Positions 27,201-35,546 of a stretch of 64,000 bases of DNA are shown piece after piece. The stretch is taken from positions 100,069-164,068 of the forward strand of contig NZ_AUSW01000033.1 of the NCBI RefSeq assembly GCF_000471625.1. Direction: 5' to 3'. A program made the translations under genes and the position numbers. Origin of the DNA: Psychrobacter aquaticus CMS 56. GTDB lineage: Bacteria > Pseudomonadota > Gammaproteobacteria > Pseudomonadales > Moraxellaceae. The stretch's first letter is position 1. The number at the start of each line of letters is the position of its first letter. The notes beneath the pieces are model-generated. The model ran no database searches, was not told where the DNA came from, and saw nothing but the letters and a program-made list of their open reading frames with translations.

Positions 27201-27973
27201 GGAACGTTTGAACCCCACGCAATAATATAATCAGAGTTGTACCAATCCGCTGATTCTGGTACGTCAGTCTGCTCGCCCCAAACCATGGGCGAGGCGGGTG
27301 GCAAGTCACAGTACCAGTCATAAAATGATAAGCAGACACCACCAATAAGAGACAAATAACGACTACCAGCCGCGTAACTGACCATAGACATGGCAGGAAT
27401 CGGAGAGAAGCCAACAATACGATCAGGACCAAAGGTTTTGGCGGTATAGACGTTACTGGCGGCGATGATTTCATTGACCTCGCTCCATGTCGAGCGGATA
27501 AAACCACCCAAACCACGCTTGGACTTATACTGTTCCGCTTTGATAGAGTCTTGGACAATACTGCCCCAAGCATCCACTGGGTCAGGATACTGCGCTTTGG
27601 CTTCGCGCCATAATTTGAGTAGCGGCTTACGAACCTTAGGATATTTAACACGGTTGGCAGAGTACATATACCAGCTATAGCTTGCGCCACGAGGGCAGCC
27701 ACGTGGTTCGTGATTTGGTAGGTCTGGGCGTGTTTCTGGATAGTCGGTTTGCTGAGTTTCCCACGTGACCAAGCCGTTTTTGACGTAGATTTTCCATGAA
27801 CAAGAGCCGGTACAGTTGACACCATGCGTTGAACGCACGACCTTGTCATATTGCCAACGGCTGCGATAAACATTTTCCCAATCACGCGACTCATCACGGG
27901 TCTCGCCGTGTCCATCGGCGAACTCACCCTTTTTACGCTTAAAAAAACGGAACTGGTCGAGTAAATGGCTCAT
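24215..27973 (-). CDS. narG: NarG, nitrate reductase catalytic alpha subunit
   Basis: 1252 aa, full family length. Near the N-terminus [18 protein letters not shown] supplies the FS0 [4Fe-4S] ligands, followed by [13 protein letters not shown]. Later [30 protein letters not shown] and [16 protein letters not shown], typical of the Mo-bisMGD catalytic subunit. It reduces nitrate to nitrite in the cytoplasm, coupled to quinol oxidation through NarHI. First gene of narGHJI-hmp-parvulin-moeA. A NarL-like site lies about 150 bp upstream. Confidence 0.97.
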   Translation of the reverse strand: [1252 protein letters not shown]

Positions 27974-28123
27974 TTCGCTATCCTCTGTATTATTGCCTAT
28001 GGTGTATCTAAAGCTAAATGGCGCGGTACAAATAACCCTTTGCCCAAGCTGTAAATATTTTTCGATGGTGTTATTTTAATTAAGCCATCATGCTCTTACT
28101 ATTAGCTAACATGAGCAGAGCAC

Positions 28124-28139
28124 TACCACCTTAGTAGTA
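28124..28139. promoter_or_regulatory. Candidate NarL 7-2-7 site upstream of narG
   Basis: TACCACC-tt-AGTAGTA, same heptamers and spacing as the site before moaA. About 150 bp from the narG start. I did not find a convincing FNR box (TTGAT-N4-ATCAA) in the same gap. Confidence 0.55.
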
Positions 28140-28251
28140 GCTGCTAAAACTCAAATCTTCTTAAAAACATTGTTAAGAGCCAATGAGTACTAATAATTAA
28201 TAAGCAAAAAAGCAGCACCCAATATTTAAAATAATATTTAAGACAAAAAAA

Positions 28252-28277
28252 GTGCTACTTACATCAGCAAGTAGCAC
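28252..28277 (-). terminator. narK terminator
   Basis: GTGCTACTT (28252-28260) and AAGTAGCAC (28269-28277), perfect 9-bp stem, followed on the minus strand by seven T. It separates narK from the narG operon. Confidence 0.85.
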
Positions 28278-28317
28278 GGTTAAAAGGATGAGTGACGGTT
28301 TATTTAAAAGAAGTGTA

Positions 28318-29697
28318 TTAACAAGGAATCTCAGCGTTAGAACGGCTGTAATACCACCAAGTCAACACAATGCAGAGCACATAAAAGATAATCAAAGTGA
28401 TAAAAGTACCGTCAATACCCAGTCCTGAGCCGAACATTTTTGGTACAAAGAACGCGCCATAAGCGGCGATTGCTGAGGTGAATCCAACCACCGCCGCTGA
28501 CTCTTTACGTATTTCAATAAATAGCGGCTCTGTCCCTGCTTTTTCAGGCTCAAGGCGTTCGTGAAAGGTTCTAAAAATAACTGGAATCATGGTAAAGGTA
28601 GAGCCGTTACCGATACCCGTGGTGATAAATAACACCATAAAGGAGATAAAGTAACCAACGAAACTGCCTTCACTGGTTTCACTTGGCAAGAAGTACATCA
28701 CAGCCAAGACTGCTAATACCATCACCACATAGTTCCAAAGCGTCACTTTAGCACCGCCAACTTTATCAGAAATCCAGCCTCCTATTGGACGAAATAACGC
28801 CCCAACCAGCGGCCCTAAAAAAGCAAATTTGAGGGCATCAATGGCTGGGAATGAGTTTTTAATCAACATTGGAAACGCCGCTGAAAATCCAATAAATGAG
28901 CCAAACGTTGCCATGTAAAGAATACACATGATCCAGTTGTGTTTGCGTTTAAAGATAACCGACTGATCTTTAAAAGAAGCTTTAGCAGTGGAGATGTCAT
29001 TCATCCCAAACCAAGCCAGCACTGAAAATAATAAGATAAATGGTACCCAGATAAAGCCGGCGTTTTGTAGATAAAACAATTTACCAGTATCTGATACCTG
29101 TGGATCGCCGCCCAAACTACCAAATGCCGCCACCAGTATGATGACTGGAACGACGAACTGCATCACAGATACACCTAGATTGCCAAGACCTGCATTCAGG
29201 CCAAGCGCAGTGCCTTGCTCCGCTTTGGGATAGAAAAAAGAGATGTTAGACATGGATGACGCAAAATTTCCCCCACCAAAGCCGCAAAGTAGCGCAATAA
29301 TGGCAAATATCATAAACGGCGTATCAGGATTTTGTACAGCAAACCCCATCCATAGTGCTGGGATGAGTAACGATGCCGTAGAAATCGCTGTCCAACGACG
29401 TCCACCAAAAATAGGCACCATAAAGGAATAAAAAATCCGCAGTGTTGCCCCCGATAGACCTGGCAACGCTGCCAACCAAAATAGCTGTCCGGCATCAAAG
29501 TCAAAGCCGACCTCTGGTAGGCGAACGATGACCGCGCTCCATACCATCCATACTGCAAATGCCAGTAATAATGATGGGATAGATATCCATAAATTTCGGG
29601 TAGCGACTTTTTTGCCGCCACCTTCCCAGAACTCTTTTATTTCAGGACGCCAGTCAGTAATGAGCTTACCACCTTTGAAGTTGTAATCATTGCCCAT
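28318..29697 (-). CDS. narK: NarK, nitrate/nitrite transporter (E. coli NarK type)
   Basis: About 459 aa from the ATG at 29697 (GAGGAA upstream; a GTG at 29709 is in frame). 12 membrane segments of the MFS. It matches the E. coli NarK layout: N-terminal ITDWRPEIKEFWEGGGKKVA, RNLWISIPSLLLAFAVWM, IFGGRRWTAIST, and the nitrate signatures GLGNLGVSVMQF and GIGNGSTFTMIPVIF. Such carriers exchange external nitrate for internal nitrite across the inner membrane. Transcribed on its own toward narG but ended by its own terminator. Confidence 0.92.
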   Translation of the reverse strand: MGNDYNFKGGKLITDWRPEIKEFWEGGGKKVATRNLWISIPSLLLAFAVWMVWSAVIVRLPEVGFDFDAGQLFWLAALPGLSGATLRIFYSFMVPIFGGRRWTAISTASLLIPALWMGFAVQNPDTPFMIFAIIALLCGFGGGNFASSMSNISFFYPKAEQGTALGLNAGLGNLGVSVMQFVVPVIILVAAFGSLGGDPQVSDTGKLFYLQNAGFIWVPFILLFSVLAWFGMNDISTAKASFKDQSVIFKRKHNWIMCILYMATFGSFIGFSAAFPMLIKNSFPAIDALKFAFLGPLVGALFRPIGGWISDKVGGAKVTLWNYVVMVLAVLAVMYFLPSETSEGSFVGYFISFMVLFITTGIGNGSTFTMIPVIFRTFHERLEPEKAGTEPLFIEIRKESAAVVGFTSAIAAYGAFFVPKMFGSGLGIDGTFITLIIFYVLCIVLTWWYYSRSNAEIPC

Positions 29698-30064
29698 ACT
29701 ATTCCTCACTTAATATCGTTTGTGCTTAGTTATTATTGATATTTTTATATCGTTAAGCAGCTATAAAAATTGCGGTACGCCGTCGCTTTTATTACAAATG
29801 ATAAAAAAGCGCGCCTACGATTACGAATTAATGCTAACCATCACTTGATGGATGCATAACAAATAGTGATTTACAGTACTTTGTTAACGTCATGAGTAGT
29901 ATTAATACATAGTGGTATACTGATGACTAAAAGGAGTATATGGCAGGCAGATTTATTAGTGATGGGTTGATGTTTCAATCCCTTTATACTCAAAACCATG
30001 GTCTTCAAAGTTTTAAGTGTGAGGTTTTCAAAAACGAGTTTTTGATGGGTGAACGTGATTAATT
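29698..30064. promoter_or_regulatory. Divergent narK / narX control region
   Basis: A 367-bp gap between divergent genes. It contains a perfect NarL heptamer in inverse orientation (ATGAGTA at 29892-29898, reverse complement TACTCAT) next to further AGTGGTA-like sequence. I find no certain FNR box or paired 7-2-7 site. Confidence 0.4.
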
Positions 30065-32095
30065 ATGTATAGTCTACGAAGACGATCTTTGTTCCTTCAT
30101 GCTTTGATTACGATTCTCATAATCTTTGTTTTATGTTTCATGTCAGCGGTTGGTAGTGGGGTACTCGCTTGGATAGCAAAATCAGATGCCGAAGCGATTA
30201 ATATTGCAGGCTCGATTCGAATGGCGACATATCGTATTAGCCTTCAGATAGCGACTGATTTTGAGGCAGATGATCCTTTTAGCTCAAACCTCAGTATTAA
30301 ACAGAGTGGTTTAGAGAATCAAAGTGACAAGCAGGCAGGACAACAAGACAGATTAGACTTTTCTGATAAAGACACCGCTGAAAAAGTAGATATTCTTATT
30401 GAAGACATGGAAAGCCGGCTTGAAGAGTTACAGGCGTATCAGCTAACGAGTGCCAATAGACATACACTTATTAACCATGAGCTGAGTCAAATCAAATCCC
30501 AGTGGTTTCGCGACCTAAAGCCTGCGTTATTAGCACAAGACAAGCAAGGATTTTATGGCGTCTCAGCGCAGTATATCGAAGATGTAAATCGCTTTGTTGG
30601 TGACCTACAGTACAGAAATGAGCAGCGGCAGACATGGCAGCAAAATTTGCAAATGCTCTCATTGATACTAACCATCATTATTATGCTCATTGGCATGCGT
30701 AGATTACATCAATCGGTACTAATGCCTATTCAGCAACTGATTAAAGCCAATAATCGATTTAAGGAAGGCAAGTGCGACACCAGAGTATTTATTACCGGTT
30801 ATAGAGAGTTTGAGACGCTTGGCAGCTCTTTTAATGAAATGGCGAGTACGATTGAGACTTCTCAGCGCTCGCTTGAAAATGAAGTGCAGATAAAAACCCA
30901 GCATTTGGTAAAAGCCAATCAAGTACTGTCACTGTTTTATGACTTTTCAAAATCTATCACTACCAATCAAGTGAGCTTATATCGGCTCGATGCGTTGATT
31001 GCCGATTTCAGCAAAACCTTTCCACATTTAGAATTTACGCTGTGTATACAGAATAAATATATCACCCAAAAAAACGCCATCGTTCTTCATGGCGAAAAAA
31101 TGAAAGAGCTGTGCAAAAAGCTCAATTGCGATAACTGTGTAACCAAAAATGGCGAGCTCACCAAGTCTTATCCTATTAGCCATCAACAAGAAGAGTTTGG
31201 TGAGTTGCGCGTCAGACCGAAGTCAGCCCTAGCGATGAGTAGCTCTTTTATATCCGATAACAAGAGTGACATATCGCCATCACAGCGCATTAAAATGACA
31301 GAAGAGGAAAGTGCTTTTCTGTTTTTGAGTACGGAATTAGATGCACAAAACAACGAATTAATCGTTGCATTGACCAATTTAATCAGTGCCGCACTATCGC
31401 TGCGCAAGCAAAGACAGCAAGAGCATCAGCTTATTTTGCTCGAAGAGCGCTCGACCATTGCTAGAGAATTGCATGACTCTTTAGCGCAGTCGTTGTCTTA
31501 TCTAAAAATCCAAGTGAGTGTTTTAGAAAGGCATCTTAAAAATGCTGGCAGCGAGCCAGTACAAGCGCCTATCTATCAAAATATTGAGCAGATAAAAACG
31601 GGACTGGGATCAGCTTATCAGCAGTTAAGAGATTTATTGGTCACTTTTCGCCTGACTATTGATACCGACAGTTTTGATGAAGCATTACATGACGCCGCTA
31701 GCGAGTTTGCCTTGAAGGGTAACTTTGATATGGCGGTACACAATCACATTATGACGCTCAATCTGAGTGCCACTGAACAGATAGATTTGATTCAAATTGC
31801 CAGAGAAGCCCTGTCAAATATCAGCCGCCATGCCCAAGCACAACACGTAGAGATTCATCTCGGTTATGAAGAGGACGATAAGCACATCGCTATGAGCATC
31901 ATTGATGATGGTATCGGCATGTCAGGTAGTGTCGATCAAACACAGCACCACGGTTTAATGATTATGAATGAGCGCGCTCATAACATCGGTGGCGAGCTAA
32001 TCGTGACTGAAAATCAGCCGCGAGGCACCATCATCACGGTCAGATTTGAACCCAACTTTTTTGATGAAGATAGCAACAAAGATGCTTATTTGTGA
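30065..32095 (+). CDS. narX: NarX-type nitrate/nitrite sensor histidine kinase
   Basis: 676 aa. Membrane segment at about 12-36, then the periplasmic P-box NIAGSIRMATYR (about 46-57), the nitrate-binding signature. A second membrane segment near 200 is followed by HAMP (about 225-280) and a central domain with a Cys group (CKKLNCDNC) like NarX rather than NarQ. The HisKA_3 site ARELHDSLAQSLSYLK has the phospho-acceptor His about 469. The ATPase motifs are REALSNISRHA, IIDDGIGM and HGLMIMNERA. It pairs with the response regulator 121 bp downstream and is divergent from narK. Confidence 0.93.
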   Translation: MYSLRRRSLFLHALITILIIFVLCFMSAVGSGVLAWIAKSDAEAINIAGSIRMATYRISLQIATDFEADDPFSSNLSIKQSGLENQSDKQAGQQDRLDFSDKDTAEKVDILIEDMESRLEELQAYQLTSANRHTLINHELSQIKSQWFRDLKPALLAQDKQGFYGVSAQYIEDVNRFVGDLQYRNEQRQTWQQNLQMLSLILTIIIMLIGMRRLHQSVLMPIQQLIKANNRFKEGKCDTRVFITGYREFETLGSSFNEMASTIETSQRSLENEVQIKTQHLVKANQVLSLFYDFSKSITTNQVSLYRLDALIADFSKTFPHLEFTLCIQNKYITQKNAIVLHGEKMKELCKKLNCDNCVTKNGELTKSYPISHQQEEFGELRVRPKSALAMSSSFISDNKSDISPSQRIKMTEEESAFLFLSTELDAQNNELIVALTNLISAALSLRKQRQQEHQLILLEERSTIARELHDSLAQSLSYLKIQVSVLERHLKNAGSEPVQAPIYQNIEQIKTGLGSAYQQLRDLLVTFRLTIDTDSFDEALHDAASEFALKGNFDMAVHNHIMTLNLSATEQIDLIQIAREALSNISRHAQAQHVEIHLGYEEDDKHIAMSIIDDGIGMSGSVDQTQHHGLMIMNERAHNIGGELIVTENQPRGTIITVRFEPNFFDEDSNKDAYL

Positions 32096-32216
32096 ATTCT
32101 ATACAGCCCCTAACAAAACAATAATTTTGGATGATTGGCTTGTTATTTTTAAGTGTGTTGTGGTCTGATTTTGAATAATGAAATTTTTACACCATTTTTT
32201 AATTTGTGAGTATGTT

Positions 32217-32882
32217 ATGAGTACTAAAGTTTATACCAGCACTTCTCCTGCTCGGTTGTTATTGGTGGACGACCATCCTATGCTACGCCGCGGTATATTT
32301 GAACTATTAAGTCTTGAGAGCGATGTCAAAGTCGTGGGTGAAGCCAGCAATGGTCAAGAAGCATTGACCTTTTTAGAAAACGATGAAGTGGATTTGGTGA
32401 TACTTGACCATAAAATGCCAGTACTCACTGGTATCGAAACATTAAGAGAAATCAAAGCAAGAAATATCAATATCAAGATCGTCTTGTTCACGGTTTCTGA
32501 CAGCGGTGAAGATGTACAAGAGGCCTTAAAGTTGGGCGTCGATGGCTACTTATTAAAAGACATGGAACCTGAGTTAATTATCGTTGATATTCGAAAAGTG
32601 TTGCGAGGAGAGCTGGTCATCAGTCCCAATCTTGCATCGATATTGGCACAAACGTTGCGTACACCCAGTATTGAGGACATTGCAGGCAATCTAACGAGTA
32701 GAGAACTACAGGTGATTCAAATGATTGCTGAAGGACTCAGTAACAAAATGATTGCCAATAAATTGAATATCGCAGAATCCACCGTCAAGGTTCATGTTAA
32801 GCACATTCTCAATAAAACAGGGCTGCGCACACGGGTAGAAGCGGCGGTATGGACAGTGAATCATTTGTCTAAGCAATCATAG
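32217..32882 (+). CDS. narL: NarL-type response regulator
   Basis: About 221 aa from the ATG at 32217 (a 13-codon upstream extension is possible). Receiver domain with LLVDDHPMLRRG and phospho-acceptor Asp about 64 in VILDHKMPV, Lys in LLKDMEPE. C-terminal LuxR-type HTH: LTSRELQVIQMIAEGLSNK, IAESTVKVHVKHILNKTG, with the VKVHVKHI recognition helix of NarL. It should bind the TACYYMT-type heptamers before narG and moaA. Confidence 0.94.
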   Translation: MSTKVYTSTSPARLLLVDDHPMLRRGIFELLSLESDVKVVGEASNGQEALTFLENDEVDLVILDHKMPVLTGIETLREIKARNINIKIVLFTVSDSGEDVQEALKLGVDGYLLKDMEPELIIVDIRKVLRGELVISPNLASILAQTLRTPSIEDIAGNLTSRELQVIQMIAEGLSNKMIANKLNIAESTVKVHVKHILNKTGLRTRVEAAVWTVNHLSKQS

Positions 32883-32962
32883 ATGACCACACAGCAGTTA
32901 TGAAAGATTGGTCTTTTAGGTAATGTCCGTACTTGCAACGATACACCTCTATCTATGCCAAA

Positions 32963-32992
32963 AAACCACCTAGCTTGCTAGTGAGGTGGTTT
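32963..32992. terminator. Bidirectional terminator between convergent narL and nitrate transporter
   Basis: AAACCACCT (32963-32971) and AGGTGGTTT (32984-32992), with A and T runs outside, between two convergent genes. Confidence 0.75.
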
Positions 32993-33012
32993 CCTTATAC
33001 AGGTTAATCAGA

Positions 33013-34491
33013 TTAGCCTTCTTCGGCAGCCATCTGCCGATCTACCGATGACATTTTGTATTCATCATCAAAAGCACCTTCAGGTTCTTTTAACCAGAAA
33101 AAACAAAGTATCCAAGCAATAAACGCTCCTATAGCAATAATAAAAAAGAACTGATTTGGTTCAACCAAGGTAAAGACAAATAAGTAAAATACCGCCCCAA
33201 CGTTACCATACGCCCCTGCCATACCAGATATTTGACCCGTTAGGCGTCGTTTAATCGACGGAATAATACCGAAAGTGGCGCCTTCTGCGCCTTGCACAAA
33301 CACTGAACATAGAATGGTGAAGACCACAGCAATAAATAATGGCCACTCCGCATTCAGTAACCCCATCAGACCAAAGCCGATACCAATGCCGAACATATAT
33401 ATCAACATTACCAAACGACGGTTACCGACGCGATCGGAGATATAGCCCCCTAACGGTCGTGCCCATAAATTCACAAAAGCAAAAGTCGACGCCACTAGAC
33501 CTGCTACGGTAGGGTCAAGCTTCCACGTTGCTGCAAAAAACATCGGTAACATGGAAACCACGGCTAGCTCTGCCCCAAAATTGGCGAAATAAGTGACATT
33601 GAGGGCAGCCACAGAGGTAAAGGGGTATTTGTCGTCTTCAGGAATACCCGCTTTGAGCATGGGCACGTTGACGCTAATGGCCTTATAAATTTGGTAGATA
33701 ACCACAACAGCGATCAGAATATAAAAAGCCCACGCACCTGTCTCACTCAGAAATCCCATGTTTTGAGTGCGGTAAACCAATACGCCTAATACGCCATATA
33801 AAGGAATGATAAACAGACAATATAGTAAAAGATCTCGCCAACTTGACACCTCTAAGGCGCCTGCTTTACGGGCTTTTTTATGAGTATCTTCTGTAGGGCC
33901 ATCGGTTATCAAAAACCAGTAGGCAACGCCATATGCTGCCATGAGCAAGCCAGATAATGCAATGGCCCAACGCCATCCATCCTCACCACCAAAAAACTGT
34001 AGCGCAACGGTGGGGATGGTAATCGCGGCGGCGGCGGAGCCAAAGTTGCCCCAGCCAGCATAAAACCCTTCGGCAAAGCCGATGTCTTTGGGCTTAAACC
34101 ACAATGCGGTCATATGTATACCGACCACAAAACCTGCGCCAACGATAGACATAAACAACCGCGCGACGAATAGCTGCATGGCGGAGTTACCGAAAGCGAA
34201 AAACCACGTCGGTATCGCCATCACCACCATGAGTATAGAGAATACACGCCGAGGACCAAAACGATCCAATGCCATTCCTACCACCACACGACCAGGAATC
34301 GTTAAAGCGACATTGGCAATTAAAAATAACTTAATATGATCAGAGGTTAAGTAGCTTTCAGTCTGTAGCATCGACGTTGCGAGCGGCGCCATATTGAACC
34401 AGACATAAAAGGTAAGAAAAAAAGCAATCCACGTGTAGTGAAGTGCTCTTATATCACGACGTTCAACCTCAAGTAGCTCTTTTGCATGCAT
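33013..34491 (-). CDS. Second nitrate transporter of the NarK/NasA family
   Basis: About 492 aa from the ATG at 34491 with GGAGG upstream; 12 membrane segments. Signatures are GFAEGFYAGWGNFGSAAAA and QGAEGATFGIIPSI. It differs from the narK product and looks closer to the NarK1/NasA class, which is thought to import nitrate with protons, whereas narK exchanges nitrate for nitrite. That functional split is inference. It lies convergent to narL and divergent from the YeaR-like gene. Confidence 0.85.
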   Translation of the reverse strand: MHAKELLEVERRDIRALHYTWIAFFLTFYVWFNMAPLATSMLQTESYLTSDHIKLFLIANVALTIPGRVVVGMALDRFGPRRVFSILMVVMAIPTWFFAFGNSAMQLFVARLFMSIVGAGFVVGIHMTALWFKPKDIGFAEGFYAGWGNFGSAAAAITIPTVALQFFGGEDGWRWAIALSGLLMAAYGVAYWFLITDGPTEDTHKKARKAGALEVSSWRDLLLYCLFIIPLYGVLGVLVYRTQNMGFLSETGAWAFYILIAVVVIYQIYKAISVNVPMLKAGIPEDDKYPFTSVAALNVTYFANFGAELAVVSMLPMFFAATWKLDPTVAGLVASTFAFVNLWARPLGGYISDRVGNRRLVMLIYMFGIGIGFGLMGLLNAEWPLFIAVVFTILCSVFVQGAEGATFGIIPSIKRRLTGQISGMAGAYGNVGAVFYLFVFTLVEPNQFFFIIAIGAFIAWILCFFWLKEPEGAFDDEYKMSSVDRQMAAEEG

Positions 34492-34727
34492 GACAAGTGT
34501 CCTCCACCATAAAACTTGCTGGTTTAAAGGGAGACAATGTAGCAACAAGTAGGAGACGCTACTATTAGGCGAAAGCAGTATAGATCCTGTTTTACATACT
34601 ACTTAATGAGGATTAAAAAGTAGACTCAATTTGATATATTGATTGATACTTAGAGTCGCAGGAGAGTCGCAAGACACTCTTAAGTCGAAGACTAAAATGA
34701 ACGAATCTAATTAGCTAAGGAACTATC

Positions 34728-35111
34728 ATGAGTCAATCAATAATCCCAAGTCACTGGAAAATAAAACGTTCTACTCACTTTTTTACCAAGGACAAAGTTC
34801 CCAAAGCATTATTGACCCATCACAACACGGCAGAAGGCGTATTTGGTCAGATTTGTGTCATGCAAGGCACGGTCACCTTTTATGGTTTTGCTAACGAGGC
34901 GACTACTGAGCCAGAACAAACCATTGTAATCAAAGCAGGGCAATTTGCTGTCAGTCCGCCCCAATATTGGCACCGCGTAGAATTAAGTGATGATGCCCAG
35001 TTCAATATCAACTTTTGGACAGAAGGGGATGCGGGTAATAAGTCTATGTTTAATAGTTCTACTATTCATAGCAAACCTATTGCAAAACTGTTTGATAAAC
35101 CAATCGAGTAG
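34728..35111 (+). CDS. YeaR/TehB-like DUF1971 cupin protein
   Basis: 127 aa, small beta-barrel. Family pattern: PKALLTHHNTAEGVFGQICVMQGTVTFYGF, then GQFAVSPPQYWHRVEL and FNINFW. The His residues could bind metal. Related YeaR of E. coli is induced by nitrate and NO through NarL and NsrR, so its place beside nitrate transporters fits. The biochemical role is not established. It is divergent from the second nitrate transporter. Confidence 0.8.
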   Translation: MSQSIIPSHWKIKRSTHFFTKDKVPKALLTHHNTAEGVFGQICVMQGTVTFYGFANEATTEPEQTIVIKAGQFAVSPPQYWHRVELSDDAQFNINFWTEGDAGNKSMFNSSTIHSKPIAKLFDKPIE

Positions 35112-35217
35112 TCGTTATTTAATTTAAGCGTACATATAGTACGAATGGTTGTGTACTGACCTTTGAAGTTAACCCTGTTAGGTCTAACTTCTTAACTCGA
35201 ATAAAACAGTCTCCAAT

Positions 35218-35425
35218 AGACCTCTTGCAAAAGTCATAGGCCAAGCTCGAAATTAACAACACCAGCGAATAGCTTTATTCTAAGATCATAGCGCTGACGA
35301 CGATTGCGATATTTATTGGCGACGATTTTGAACAACTTGATTAAGCCTATTTTGTGTTCAACCATAATGTGAAACTTAGCCAAATCAGACTATTATTCAG
35401 GTCTTTGAGGTTGTAGTCAGTAAGT
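35218..35425 (-). mobile_element. IS5-family remnant (transposase C-terminus and one end)
   Basis: The minus strand reads MVEHKIGLIKLFKIVANKYR, then NRRQRYDLRIKLFAGVVNFELGL and a stop at 35234-35236. This is the C-terminus of an IS1031/IS427-like transposase. The terminal AGACCTCTTGCAAAAG starts at 35218. The rest of the element is gone. It lies between the YeaR-like gene and nnrS. Confidence 0.7.
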
Positions 35426-35546
35426 AGTTGGCCTTATATACTCACTGATAATGTTAGGTAGCTCTTTAAGTTCATAGTAAGCGCTATCTCTGAAATAAAA
35501 ATAGTTAACAGATATCTATAATTTACCCTGTCATAAGGCGCTTGCT

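Noticed and set aside
27100..27927. 275-codon ORF in another frame of narG
   Set aside because: Fully inside narG on the same strand; the NarG frame carries all conserved motifs.
27974..28317. FNR box at the narG promoter
   Set aside because: No TTGAT-N4-ATCAA-like sequence with acceptable match was found by eye in this gap or in 29698-30064.
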